Assembly: GCF_030269545.1 (NCBI RefSeq)
Contig: NZ_BSTN01000017.1
Span: 77,260 to 141,259 of the forward strand
Direction: 5' to 3'
DNA length: 64,000 bases
Origin: Actinomadura sp. NBRC 104425
GTDB lineage: Bacteria > Actinomycetota > Actinomycetes > Streptosporangiales > Streptosporangiaceae
A program made the translations under genes and the position numbers. Positions 26,901 through 34,980 of this stretch are shown here, piece after piece. Each line of letters starts with the position of its first letter. Within the stretch, counting starts at the first letter, position 1. The notes beneath the pieces are model-generated. The model saw only the letters and a program-made list of their open reading frames with translations. It had not been told where the DNA came from and made no database searches.

Positions 26901-29900
26901 TCGGCGACCTGGCGGGCGGCGATCTCGTCGGCCTCCGCGGCGACGGACTCGGCGACGGCGCGCAGCCGGTCGAAGTCGTCGCGGCCGCGGTCGTTCAGCG
27001 GCCGCAGCCGGGTCTGCAGGCGGGTCGCGGCGCCCTCGTCGAGCTGCCCGTCGCGGCGCATCTGCGCCAGCTTGTCGACGATCTTGTCGCGCAGGTCGCC
27101 GATCTCCTTGCGGGCCTGCTCCCGCAGGGTGCGGCGGCGCTGCTCCAGGTCGGCGGCCAGGTCGGCGTCGAGGTCGCGCAGCGCCCGGACGATCGCCTCG
27201 GTGCCGACGTGGTCGTCGCGCTGGGCGCGCGCCTCGAACGCCGCCGTCCAGTCGGGGTCGCCGTCCCCGCACAGGGGCAGCAGGTCGGGCAGCGCGGGGA
27301 CGCCGCGCGGCCGGAACGACTCGGGGTGCAGCGCGACACCGGGGGCCAGCAGCAGGTCCTGCCCCAGCACCTGGTCGGGGGTGCGGGGCTCGTCGCCGAG
27401 CGGGTCGCCTTTCAGCAGCCGCAGCGTGTCCTCCAGCAGCAGCCCGGCGGTGCGGGCGGCGGCGCCCAGCACCGGGTCGGCGGCGCCCCGCTCCAGTTCG
27501 GCCAGCTCCGCCGCGCAGGCCTCGCGCACCTCGCCCGCCTCGTCGCGCAGCTGGGCGAGCCGCTGCCGCATCCCCGTGTGCTCCGGCTTGGCGTCGCGGA
27601 TGGCCAGCACCTCGTCCGCCGCGCGGCTCCACTCGTGGACGATGTCGAGGGCCTCGTCGATCAGCTCGGCGAGGCGGCGGCGGGCGGCGGCCTCGATGCG
27701 CCGCTTGGACCGGCCGCCGCGCAGCTCCGCCGTGGTGTCGTCGATCAGCCGCTCGACCGCGCCGGCCGCGCGCAGCCGCTCCACCTCGGCGCCGGCCCGC
27801 CCGGCGCGGTCCTCGGCGTCGGCGGCGGCCAGGGCCAGCAGCCGGCCGACCTCCCCGTCGTCCTGCAGCAGGTGCTTCCACACCTCGGTGGCGAGCTGAT
27901 ACTTGATCTTCTTGCGCGGGCCCTCCGCCAGCAGCTGGCGGGCCTGCGCCGACCGCAGCCGCCGCTGCTCCTCGGCCCGCTGCGTGTCGCGCAGCTCGTT
28001 GGACACGCCCGGCACCAGGTAGTCGCCGCGGTTGGCGGCGCGCAGGAAGCTGTCGCCGAGCGCGGCCAGCCCCGGATGCGCGGCCACGACGCCGGCGTGC
28101 CGGCGCAGCAGCTCCGCGGACTCGGGGCTCGGCCGGACGATGCCCGCCCGGATCGCCGACGCCCACGCCAGCAGGCGTCCGGCGGGGTCGTCGTCGAGCG
28201 CTGCGGCGTCCAGCCCGCGGACCATCTCCACGTACGCCGACGCAAGGCGCCCGCCCGAGGCGTTCGTCTCCCGCGCCAGCGCGACCGCCCAGCGGGCCTT
28301 CGCCTGCGCCTCCGGCGCGCCGCAGGCCAGGCGCACCCAGCCCGCCAGTGCGGTGCGGCCCGCCCGGAGCGCGGCGGCCTCGGCTTCCGGCGCCGGTTGC
28401 CAGTCGGGGGGTGCGGTTGCGGGTGCGGTTGCGGGTGCGGTTGCGGGGGCGGTTGCGGCGGCGGGGGCGGGCTGCTCGGGTGCTGCGGGGGCGTCTTCCG
28501 CGGTCGTGCCGGTTTCTTCTGCGGGCGGTTCGGGGGCTGGTGGCCGCGGCTCGTCTTGCGTGTCGGACGGGGGTGCGGCGGCGGCCGGTTCGTCGTCTGC
28601 CGCCTGCTGCTCGCTGTCGGCGATCAGCAGCGCGTCCAGGTCGTCAAGCTCTCTGGAGGGCGGTACGGGCTCGTCCGGCGGTGGTTCGCCGGCTGCTTCC
28701 TCGGGGGCGTCGTCTGCTGCGGTTTCGTCGGCGAGGGACAGCTGCCCGAGAGCGGCGTAGGTGACGGCCTTGCTCCAGCCGCCGGGCAACTGCTCGTGCG
28801 CCTGCCCGGACAGGGCGCCCACCTCGTCGACGTCGGCGCCGCCGGCGGCGGCGTCGATCAGCCGGGCCAGCACGGCCAGCCCGGACGGCTCCCCGCGCGC
28901 GGCGGCCGCGCGGATCTCGGCCAGCAGCTCCTCGACCGCCGGCGGGCCCGTGACGGTGGTGAGCCGTGCGATGAGGGCGTCGTCCTGTGCCGCGGCGCGT
29001 TCCTCCAGCACGGTCCGCAGGTCGTGCAGGGTGGGTTCGGGCGGCACGTCGCCGTCGCCCGCCAGCGCCGCGTGGGCGCGGTCGAAGGCGAGGGCGGCTT
29101 CGGTGAGCCGCCGCAGATCGTCGTCGCCGGGACGGCGCTGCGCCGCCACGGCGTCCCGCACCGCGTCGGCCGCCGAAGCGGCCTCGGCGAAGGCCGACTC
29201 GGCGTCCTCCAGCAGCCGCCGGGCTTCGTCGTCGTCGGAGGATGGCCGCGGCTGCGGTGGCGGCGTCTCCATCGGGGCCTCCATCGGTTCGGGGGTGTGC
29301 GGGTGGGGCTCGGCGAGGTCCGGGGCTACGGCATCGGGAAGGCGCGGACGCTCCGGAAGGCGGGGCTCGCGGGCGCGCAGGGCCGCCCAGGTGCCGCGCA
29401 CCCAGGCGGCCGCCTCCTCGTCCAGATCGTCGGCCATGTCGAGCAACTGCGCCAGCGCCACGGGGGCCAGCTCGGCGTCGTGCGCGACGACCTCGGCCAG
29501 GGCCCACACGGTGAGGGACCGCGGCACGGCCGCCTGGACGAGCAGGTTGAAGGCGAGGAGCCCGGCCCGGTGCAGCACCTCCTCGTCGCCGCCGAGCAGG
29601 CCGATGCAGTCGTCCGCCGTCAGGCCGTCGCAGTTGTGGTATCCGAGCGTCAGGGGATAGGTGAGCCGCGACCGCAGCTCGGGGCTGTGCCGCCCGCCGC
29701 GCAGCCGGGCCAGCACCGTGCCGGCCGCCCGTCCGCTGATCTTCCGCAGGTCCGGCAGGCCGACGACGTCGAGGATCGCGCGGCGCAGCTCGGCGGGGTA
29801 GTGCACGATGGCCCTGCGCACGTCCTCCGCCTCGACCCGCTGCAGCGCCCGCCGGGCGGCCTGCTCCCCGTCCCGTCCGGCGGACTCCAGCCGCCCGAGC

Positions 29901-30019
29901 GGGTAGTCGTGTGATCTCGTTCCGTGATCGGCATGGGAAGCGATCAGTGACACCTCTTTTCGGGGGATGCGGGTGCCGCGACGTCGCCGGCCGAAGTCGG
30001 AGCTCCTGGCCTCTGACAT
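23924..30019 (-). CDS. 2031-residue P-loop ATPase, STAND/AAA-like, coupled to a beta-CASP hydrolase
   Basis: Giant multidomain protein. Residues 1-250 are mostly helical (EDVRRAIVHYPAELRRAILD). About 260-560 is Pro/Ala/Glu-rich with a PATAP repeat near 528. About 560-1200 is a long helical, coiled-coil-rich body. An ATPase domain starts near 1325 (NPFIPTGNVPEEMFYGRQEQ), with Walker A YGGRQLGKSALLHAARRQ near 1355 and Walker B LLILLDEADEFLN near 1443. A helical region (FRERFDWTINLDQRYKVIAY) follows, as in STAND/ORC-like ATPases, and further helical and Rossmann-like segments extend to the C-terminus. No transmembrane helix is seen. Start: the ATG at 30019 lacks a good ribosome-binding site; a GTG at 29953 within AAGAGGTG is an alternative. 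MBL-plus-STAND pairing occurs in AVAST type I defence, but with other domains. Regulator of the downstream nuclease is an inference. Confidence 0.75.
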   Translation of the reverse strand: MSEARSSDFGRRRRGTRIPRKEVSLIASHADHGTRSHDYPLGRLESAGRDGEQAARRALQRVEAEDVRRAIVHYPAELRRAILDVVGLPDLRKISGRAAGTVLARLRGGRHSPELRSRLTYPLTLGYHNCDGLTADDCIGLLGGDEEVLHRAGLLAFNLLVQAAVPRSLTVWALAEVVAHDAELAPVALAQLLDMADDLDEEAAAWVRGTWAALRAREPRLPERPRLPDAVAPDLAEPHPHTPEPMEAPMETPPPQPRPSSDDDEARRLLEDAESAFAEAASAADAVRDAVAAQRRPGDDDLRRLTEAALAFDRAHAALAGDGDVPPEPTLHDLRTVLEERAAAQDDALIARLTTVTGPPAVEELLAEIRAAAARGEPSGLAVLARLIDAAAGGADVDEVGALSGQAHEQLPGGWSKAVTYAALGQLSLADETAADDAPEEAAGEPPPDEPVPPSRELDDLDALLIADSEQQAADDEPAAAAPPSDTQDEPRPPAPEPPAEETGTTAEDAPAAPEQPAPAAATAPATAPATAPATAPPDWQPAPEAEAAALRAGRTALAGWVRLACGAPEAQAKARWAVALARETNASGGRLASAYVEMVRGLDAAALDDDPAGRLLAWASAIRAGIVRPSPESAELLRRHAGVVAAHPGLAALGDSFLRAANRGDYLVPGVSNELRDTQRAEEQRRLRSAQARQLLAEGPRKKIKYQLATEVWKHLLQDDGEVGRLLALAAADAEDRAGRAGAEVERLRAAGAVERLIDDTTAELRGGRSKRRIEAAARRRLAELIDEALDIVHEWSRAADEVLAIRDAKPEHTGMRQRLAQLRDEAGEVREACAAELAELERGAADPVLGAAARTAGLLLEDTLRLLKGDPLGDEPRTPDQVLGQDLLLAPGVALHPESFRPRGVPALPDLLPLCGDGDPDWTAAFEARAQRDDHVGTEAIVRALRDLDADLAADLEQRRRTLREQARKEIGDLRDKIVDKLAQMRRDGQLDEGAATRLQTRLRPLNDRGRDDFDRLRAVAESVAAEADEIAARQVADVRADLQAHLDEPAVAAAADRIREYLDRGDLTTARESLVQARQGRELPEPSRERGHLARFFPAFPDAFEELGPGRGEQVSAALTLLGDAMERGGRLGNGRLRRLLSGAGLDLAALRRSAVSREGLRSWHRIGQGPKAPGNLVTAIEPVLRLIGLEAAARPGAAERARTWFELTGVHWRGPALLPQFGTGMSPSGDTLRLLLVWGRPRPQEIVEWFKGEPADQTVLVWYFGTLSAADRQRLVRAARRRPHPVAVLDDAAVGYLACLPECDWTDTVEVLAPFTSLNPFIPTGNVPEEMFYGRQEQLRQVIDRKGGSFVYGGRQLGKSALLHAARRQVDRDPNRAVIFKSISAVGRTDPADAVWARLRRPLADVGVLSPDTGGDAEEIREAIRAWLAADPRRQLLILLDEADEFLNRDADSARFVNVNALRDLMSETDRRVKVVFAGLHQTARFKSLPNQPLAHFGEPISIGPLQPQDAFDLLTKPLATLGFRLPETLAARVIAEANNAPALIQLFADALLKHLQRRTTDKHPLPYTVTRDDVDAVRKDARLADGFRERFDWTINLDQRYKVIAYVVAFRALTEAADATIPAGDLFGECRQWWPQGFAQCTRDEFQGLLDESVELGILLAEDGGYRLRTPYILDLLGGEEQVQEALDRAEEFELPDSFDVHSYRSAYAAGPERSERSPLTSGQVSRLLRKANLVHVLAGSQALRLERVPDALRAEEDHHPHVKVHVLQGGGGFGALVAEARAHPGHTLVVMDLRDCTAGQAAARIREACETVTRHHSSREGTLGVVCTAPPALAPLWLAARTGDESSPLAPGGNAELMELRRFDAASIRQWMREEAHAFQSPHSQQLLLSVTGGWPMLIGEVLGEGIVADPDAALDRCHRLLRDTPQALVSASGVDALPPVWAAWQALVEIDEPGAPADLAELLAPGEETDHPLGPEALRRHHLRSIADVIEVLRILGALIPAPGDAHELVCEPVLAGATRGGQA
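28411..28458 (-). repeat. 12-bp tandem repeat, four copies, encoding (PATA)n
   Basis: Unit GTGCGGTTGCGG on the plus strand, three exact copies plus one with a single change. It encodes the Pro-Ala-Thr linker of the giant ATPase. Being in frame (12 bp), copy-number change would only lengthen or shorten the linker. Confidence 0.85.
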
Positions 30020-30119
30020 TTACCGCGATGACCGACATGCTCGCCCCCGCCTCGCAACGGCGACCGGCATCGGCCACACTCGCCGACCTACTTGACGCCC
30101 TCCGTCCGATCTGAAGCGA

Positions 30120-30647
30120 TCAAGCGCGGGACGCCGCGGTGAGCTCGGCGATGTCGCGAGCATAAACGGTCATCCAGTGCGGATGCAGCCGATAGAAAAC
30201 CACCTCGTCCCAGTCGAACGCGTCGTTGCCGTAGAAGTCCTGGAAGTACTCCCGCACGTACGGCCAGTCCGCGGCCGGCTCGCGGCCCGGGGAGCTGAGG
30301 ATCTCCACGGTGCCGTGCGCGAACACGCCCAGGTCCTCGCCGCGCATGTGCGCGGCGCTGGCGGCGGGGCGGGCGGCCAGATGGCGGGCCTTGGCGGCGC
30401 CGGGCGCCGTGCCGAAGTGCCACTTGCCGTGCAGGAAGTGCCCGTCGGCGCCGCTGATCCGCGGCTCGCCCTTCGCCGTCACGGTGGACAGGGCGAGGGG
30501 GCACATGCCGGTGAGGACCCCGGTGAGCTGCTCGGCGGTCAGCGTGGTGCCGGGGTGGATGATCGAGCGCAGGTGCGCGGAGGAGCGGGCGAGGGAGGCG
30601 TCCAGCAGGGCCTGCAGTTCCTTGAGTTCTTCCGGCGTTTCACGCAC
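30120..30647 (-). CDS. pyridoxamine 5'-phosphate oxidase-fold flavoprotein
   Basis: 175 residues, GTG start with AGGAG nine bases upstream. The split-barrel PPOX pattern is visible: MCPLALSTVTAKGEPRISGADGHFLHGKWHFGTAPGAAKARHLAAR and a later HGTVEI strand followed by DWDEVVFYRLHPHWMTVYA. Such proteins bind FMN or F420 and act on varied substrates; the motif does not tell which. It lies 100 bases upstream of the giant ATPase in the same direction and might share its transcript, although the gap allows a separate promoter. Confidence 0.75.
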   Translation of the reverse strand: MRETPEELKELQALLDASLARSSAHLRSIIHPGTTLTAEQLTGVLTGMCPLALSTVTAKGEPRISGADGHFLHGKWHFGTAPGAAKARHLAARPAASAAHMRGEDLGVFAHGTVEILSSPGREPAADWPYVREYFQDFYGNDAFDWDEVVFYRLHPHWMTVYARDIAELTAASRA

Positions 30648-31505
30648 TGTAGGTCGCTCCTATCCGTCGATCCGTTCGTGGGGTCCCGGTCCGCGTTGCG
30701 TCGGCGGCGGCCGGTGCGTCCATGCTGGACCGGAAACCTGACATCTTCTGTCAGCCTTTCGTCCCGTCTTTCGGCGGTGTCGGCTTCGGTGGCCGATCGT
30801 GACGCCCCCTCGGTTCGCCGCCCCGGGCGCAGGGCGGGGCGCGCTGCGGATGACGGGGGAGGCGCTGCGATGTGATCAGCGTTGTTCCGGCGGGCGAAAG
30901 AGGCGCGTGATACCGAATCTGATTCAAGATTCGTTCGCGGCCGCAAATGGAAAGCGCTTCCTGGCAGTTTTTCCCCGGTGAGCGGCCGATCGCCGGATGG
31001 GGGCGGGCGATGGCGCGGAACGGTCGTGGAACTGCGTGAGCCGCGGGGCGCGTCCGTCACGGGACGGGGGGGCGGCCTCCCCCTCCCCGCTCCAGCGCGG
31101 GCGAGGGGGCGGGTGGGAGCCCCGTCGGTGGGGAAGAGATGGTTCGAGGGTGTTCGCCCAGGTTGCGGTCGGTTGCCGGTTCGTGGCATCTGGCGATGAT
31201 CGAGCTGTTCGTACCGCTTCATCCGTACAGGATGGGGGCGGCGTTCGCCGGGTGGACGGAGGCGGCCGGATGGGACCGGACCGGGCGGTGCCGAGGAGGC
31301 GGGACGTGGCGATCGTCACCGGCGCAGCGGTTGCGACTTGCCGATCGCCATGGAAAAGTCCATCATCGGCCGTTCATGTGACGATTCGTGCGGCATTGGC
31401 GGCCTGTTTGCGGGGAATGTGTAGGTTGGGTAGATCACCAGCGTGCTGACAGCGGGGGGACGTCCCGCCGGGCAGCCGACATACACGTCGATTCAGGAGG
31501 TACTC
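30648..31505. other. 850-base region without a gene; inverted repeat at 30914-30933
   Basis: Lies between divergent genes. The only structured element is CGAATCT-N6-AGATTCG (30914-30933), which could be an operator. Several short ORFs exist on both strands but lack GC3 bias and ribosome-binding sites. An AGGAGG at 31495-31500 serves the next gene. Confidence 0.35.
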
Positions 31506-31718
31506 GTGGCCCGCACCCTGGCGAGGGGCACTCGCGTGACCGGTGCCGAGCGCACCAAGCTCGCGGCCGAGCTCGCCCCTCGATACGCGTCCGGCGAAAG
31601 CATCCGCGACCTGGCCGCCGAGACCGGCCGGTCGTACGGGTTCATCTACAACATCCTCAAGGAGGCCGGCGTACCGCTGCGCGGACGCGGCGGCAACACC
31701 CGGCGCAGGAAGGGCTGA
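31506..31718 (+). CDS. small helix-turn-helix DNA-binding protein
   Basis: 70 residues from the GTG five bases after AGGAGG. An earlier ATG-like start at 31443 would add 21 poorly biased codons. The protein is basic, with a resolvase/homeodomain-like HTH: AAELAPRYASGESIRDLAAE, then TGRSYGFIYNILKEAGVPLR, and a basic tail GRGGNTRRRKG. Proteins of this size and layout are widespread in actinomycetes and of unknown target. Confidence 0.75.
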   Translation: MARTLARGTRVTGAERTKLAAELAPRYASGESIRDLAAETGRSYGFIYNILKEAGVPLRGRGGNTRRRKG

Positions 31719-31840
31719 CCCCCGGCGCCCGCTCCGCTGCGGGGCAGGGCGCCGGGCGCGGCCGCAGGTCCCGGCGCACCGGCGGTGCCGGGAGTCGAGC
31801 ACGTCCGCGCGCGGCCGCGGAGAGGCCGCCCGGCGCGGTG

Positions 31841-33082
31841 TCAGCGGCGGTCGGCGATCTCGCGGTGCGAGGCCAGCCCCGCCAGGTCGGCGGCGGCGCG
31901 TCCGGCCACCCAGCCCTCGTAGTTGGAGACCGCGCGGGCGCGGCTTCTGATGAGGTCGGGGAACAGCCCGTCGACGGCCCGGTCGACGGCGCGGTCCCGT
32001 GCGGCCAGAACGGGCAGCGGCGCGTCCGCAGAGGCCGTCCCGCCCCCGGCGGCGTCGCGCCCCGCGGCGGCCCGGTTCGCGTCGCGGGCGGCGCGGTCGG
32101 CGGCGTCGCGCAGCCGTTCGCCGATGCGGGCGGCATAGGCGTTGAGGAAGGCGTGCCGGAACGAGCGCGTACGGGATCGTCCCCCCGCGTCCCGCCGCGC
32201 TCCGGCACGCACCATCGCCGCGGTCGCCTGCACCAGCAGGGAGGTGAACATCATCTCCACTGCGGCCAGGTCGGCCGGGAACCCCAGCACGGTGGAGAAG
32301 CCCAGTTCGCGGTGCCAGACGGCGCGGCACCCGTTGGCCTCGGCCACCACCGTCAGCAGCGCCGTCTTCGGCGACTCGTACGGGGCGTCCACGGCCAGGC
32401 GCCGCCCGGCGGGGCCGGCGGCCGCCGCGGCGCCGCCGGCGCGGGCCCCCAGCAGCGCGCGGTCGATGCTGTGGCGGGCCATCAGCTCCTGCGCCCGCGC
32501 GCTGAGCGCCTCGGCCTCCTCGGAGAACTCGGTGGACTCCGCCTTGGCCGGCAGCGCCCGGACCTTGGCCGACATCCGCTCGTCGACCGGTCCGGCGGCG
32601 GCCGCCGCCGGCTCGCCGGGCAGCGGGGCGATCTTGGGCAGCCGCGGCAGGGTGCCCAGCAGGTGCAGCACCTCCAGCGCGCAGGCGAGGACTTCGGCGC
32701 GGTCGACGCCCTCGCGGCGGCACCAGCCGCGCGGCAGGTCGTGGTCGTGCGTCCACCAGACCCGCGCGTCCAACGCGGCCAGCTGGGCGAGCCACTGTGG
32801 GTCCGTCGCGGCCGCGGGGTGGGCCCGCGACTCGGCCGCGATCACGTCCACCACCAGGCGCCGGTGCCGGTCGCCGAACGTGCGGCCGGTGTAACGCGCC
32901 ACGTCGGCGGGCTGCCGGCCGCGGTGCCAGGCGGCGGCGACCGCCTCCTGCAGGCGCGCCGGCAGCAGCCGGTCGACGGGGCGTGCGCGGCGTCCGGCCG
33001 GCTCGGCGACGCACGCGCGGAACGCGGGCGGATCCGGGCGCGACAAGGCGCGCAGCGCCCGCGTCATCAGCGCGTCGACCAT
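31841..33082 (-). CDS. DUF2786-domain protein
   Basis: 413 residues. The DUF2786 motif is near residues 170-210: KVRALPAKAESTEFSEEAEA followed by LSARAQELMARHSID. The N-terminal ~150 residues (VDRLLPARLQEAVAAAWHRG, then DLPRGWCRREGVDRAEVLAC) and the C-terminal helical part (RSFRHAFLNAYAARIGERLR) are shared with longer actinobacterial members. No catalytic residues are evident. DUF2786 proteins also occur in phages, but nothing here shows phage origin. Confidence 0.7.
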   Translation of the reverse strand: MVDALMTRALRALSRPDPPAFRACVAEPAGRRARPVDRLLPARLQEAVAAAWHRGRQPADVARYTGRTFGDRHRRLVVDVIAAESRAHPAAATDPQWLAQLAALDARVWWTHDHDLPRGWCRREGVDRAEVLACALEVLHLLGTLPRLPKIAPLPGEPAAAAAGPVDERMSAKVRALPAKAESTEFSEEAEALSARAQELMARHSIDRALLGARAGGAAAAAGPAGRRLAVDAPYESPKTALLTVVAEANGCRAVWHRELGFSTVLGFPADLAAVEMMFTSLLVQATAAMVRAGARRDAGGRSRTRSFRHAFLNAYAARIGERLRDAADRAARDANRAAAGRDAAGGGTASADAPLPVLAARDRAVDRAVDGLFPDLIRSRARAVSNYEGWVAGRAAADLAGLASHREIADRR

Positions 33083-33137
33083 CTGTCATCCCCCGTGGCG
33101 AACACGGCCGTGGCGCAGGGGCCCGGCCGCGGACGGC

Positions 33138-33410
33138 TCAGCCGCCGGGCTCCTCGCCGTGCAGTTCCTCCACCACGACGCTCTGGTAGGCGCGGGAGGT
33201 GTCCGGCACGTACGTCAGACGGGCCAGTGCCCGGCCGTCCCGGTCCCTGATCTCGAACTGGTAGCCCTCGTCGCTGCGCTCGCCGACCTGGGCCAGCGCC
33301 TGGTCGTGGCGCAGCCTGCACATGGTGTCGACTTTCTCGAGCGCGACCTTGAGGCTGCCCGCGTCGCTGATGAGCCGGGCGGGCTCACTCGTCTCCCAGA
33401 TCTCGAACAT
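33138..33410 (-). CDS. conserved small protein of unknown function
   Basis: 90 residues, ATG with AGGAA eight bases upstream. The predicted alpha-beta mix is MFEIWETSEPARLISDAGSL, QFEIRDRDGRALARLTYVPD and a C-terminal VVVEELHGEEP. Codon bias is good and the reading frame is clean, so it is real. I recognise no family. Confidence 0.6.
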   Translation of the reverse strand: MFEIWETSEPARLISDAGSLKVALEKVDTMCRLRHDQALAQVGERSDEGYQFEIRDRDGRALARLTYVPDTSRAYQSVVVEELHGEEPGG

Positions 33411-33940
33411 GGTCGCGTTCCTGTCGGGGGTAGGGGGGTTGTGAGTGCGGGGACTTCAACCGGTCTGCGGGATAGCTTGCGCTGAAACGCTGGAAGTTTC
33501 AATCAGGGCAGGTCTCGGATTGATCACTATTCGGGGTGGCGCGCGTTCGCAGAGTTATGCCGCCGGGGGCCGCCGGACCGGGGGGCAGGCCCGGTGAACT
33601 CGGTGAACGGCGTTCTGGACGGGCCATTGTGCCGCCGGGACGGGGAGATGGTCCGATTTGGCGCGAGTTCTTTGGCTGTTTTGCGAGGACCTGCCCGCTG
33701 ACCAGGGCGGACGCGGCGGCGGGCCGTCCCCGCGCGGCCCGCGATATGAGAACCGCCACGTTCGGCGCGCAGATCACGGCTTCGCGGCAAGGGAGCGGCA
33801 CCGGCATTCCGCATTGTTATGCCTCCGCGGTAAACCTGCGCGCCCTCCTGCGCGTCGCCGCAATAACAGTCGGGCATTTCGGACGGCCGTGCACGCCGAT
33901 CACGGGAAAGTGACGGCGGCGCCGGAAGGCGGACGCCGCC
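33411..33940. other. 530-base region without a supported gene
   Basis: ORFs on both strands overlap here without consistent third-position bias. An AT-richer stretch at 33490-33530 (gtttcaatcagggcaggtct) may hold the promoter of the preceding minus-strand small gene. No RNA gene is seen. Confidence 0.3.
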
Positions 33941-34846
33941 TCACGCGGTGACCTCGGTGATGACCTCGCGGACCCGGCGGCGCAGCCAGGCGTGCGCGGC
34001 GTCGGCGTCGTAGCGGGCGTGCCAGCCCAGGGACAGCCGCAGCGGCGGCAGCTCCAGCGGCATGGGCAGGGGCACCAGGCCGAGCCTTTCCACCAGCCGG
34101 CGGTGCAGGCGCCGGGCGGCGAAACCGAGCAGATCGGTGTGCCGGACGACCAGCAGCGACGCGGTGACGGTCGGCACCGAGCCGATGACCTGCCTGCTGC
34201 GGCCCGTCTCCGCCAGCATCTGGTCGATGGGGCCGGCCAGGCGGCCGCGCCGGGTGGACAGCAGGTGCGGCGCCGAGATCCACGCGTCCAGCGTCATCTC
34301 CTGCGATATGAGCGGATGACCGGGGCGCACGACCGTGACGAAGTCGTCCAACAGCAGCGGCTCCACGCGCGTCTCCGAGGTCGGCGTGCTGATGACGCCG
34401 ATCTCCAGGTCCACGGTGTCGCGCCGCAGCGAGTGGGTGTCGCGCGGCCCCTCCCCGAGGAACCGCAGCGTCACCCCCGGGGCCTCGCGGGCGACGCGCT
34501 CCAGCAGCGGCCCCGCGACGATGGCGGTGACCCCCTCCTCGGCCTGAAGCGTGAACGAGGCTGTGAGCGTCGAGGGGTCCAGGTCCTCGGCGGGGGAGAA
34601 GACGGCCCGGGCGCGCTGGACGAGGTCGTGCACCTCCGCCCGCAGGGCCTGCGCGCGCGGGGTGGGCGTCATGCCGCGTCCCGACCGCACCAGCACGGGG
34701 TCGCCCAGCGCCCGGCGGATGCGGCCGAGCGTCCGGCTCATCGCGGGCTCGGACAGGTGCAGGCGCGCGGCGGCCCCGGACACGCTGCCCTCCTCCAGCA
34801 GGGCGTCCAGCGCGACCAGCAGGTTCATGTCCAACTTGGATTGCAT
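33941..34846 (-). CDS. LysR-family transcriptional regulator
   Basis: 301 residues. The winged HTH is at the N-terminus (MNLLVALDALLEEGSVSGAA followed by ARLHLSEPAMSRTLGRIRRA), with PBP-like co-inducer domain from residue ~95. The start at 34846 is chosen because GAGGA lies nine bases upstream; the nearer ATG at 34855 abuts that site and longer in-frame starts have none. It is divergent from an MFS efflux gene 134 bases away, the classical LysR regulator/target arrangement. The effector is unknown. Confidence 0.85.
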   Translation of the reverse strand: MQSKLDMNLLVALDALLEEGSVSGAAARLHLSEPAMSRTLGRIRRALGDPVLVRSGRGMTPTPRAQALRAEVHDLVQRARAVFSPAEDLDPSTLTASFTLQAEEGVTAIVAGPLLERVAREAPGVTLRFLGEGPRDTHSLRRDTVDLEIGVISTPTSETRVEPLLLDDFVTVVRPGHPLISQEMTLDAWISAPHLLSTRRGRLAGPIDQMLAETGRSRQVIGSVPTVTASLLVVRHTDLLGFAARRLHRRLVERLGLVPLPMPLELPPLRLSLGWHARYDADAAHAWLRRRVREVITEVTA

Positions 34847-34877
34847 GGCGTGCATTCCTCGGGTGCAAAAGATGCAT
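34843..34877. promoter_or_regulatory. cluster of TGCA half-sites in the LysR/MFS intergenic region
   Basis: Four GCAT/TGCA(T) elements (near 34843, 34851, 34864 and 34873) overlap the LysR start codon, including TGCATTCCTCGGGTGCA. Spaced dyads like this suit an autoregulatory LysR site. The assignment is by position and symmetry only. Confidence 0.35.
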
Positions 34878-34980
34878 TTGAAAGCAAAACACCCCCACCT
34901 TACGTTGGAGACCGCCAGACGCGGGATGCGCATCACCGGCCGGCTCTCTTCGATCAACTCCCGATTCCGAGGAAGTTCTC

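Noticed and set aside
22029..28166. 2045-codon open frame spanning both hydrolase and part of the ATPase region
   Set aside because: Only the part from 23927 has MBL sequence; the upstream part is low-complexity shadow of the ATPase frame.
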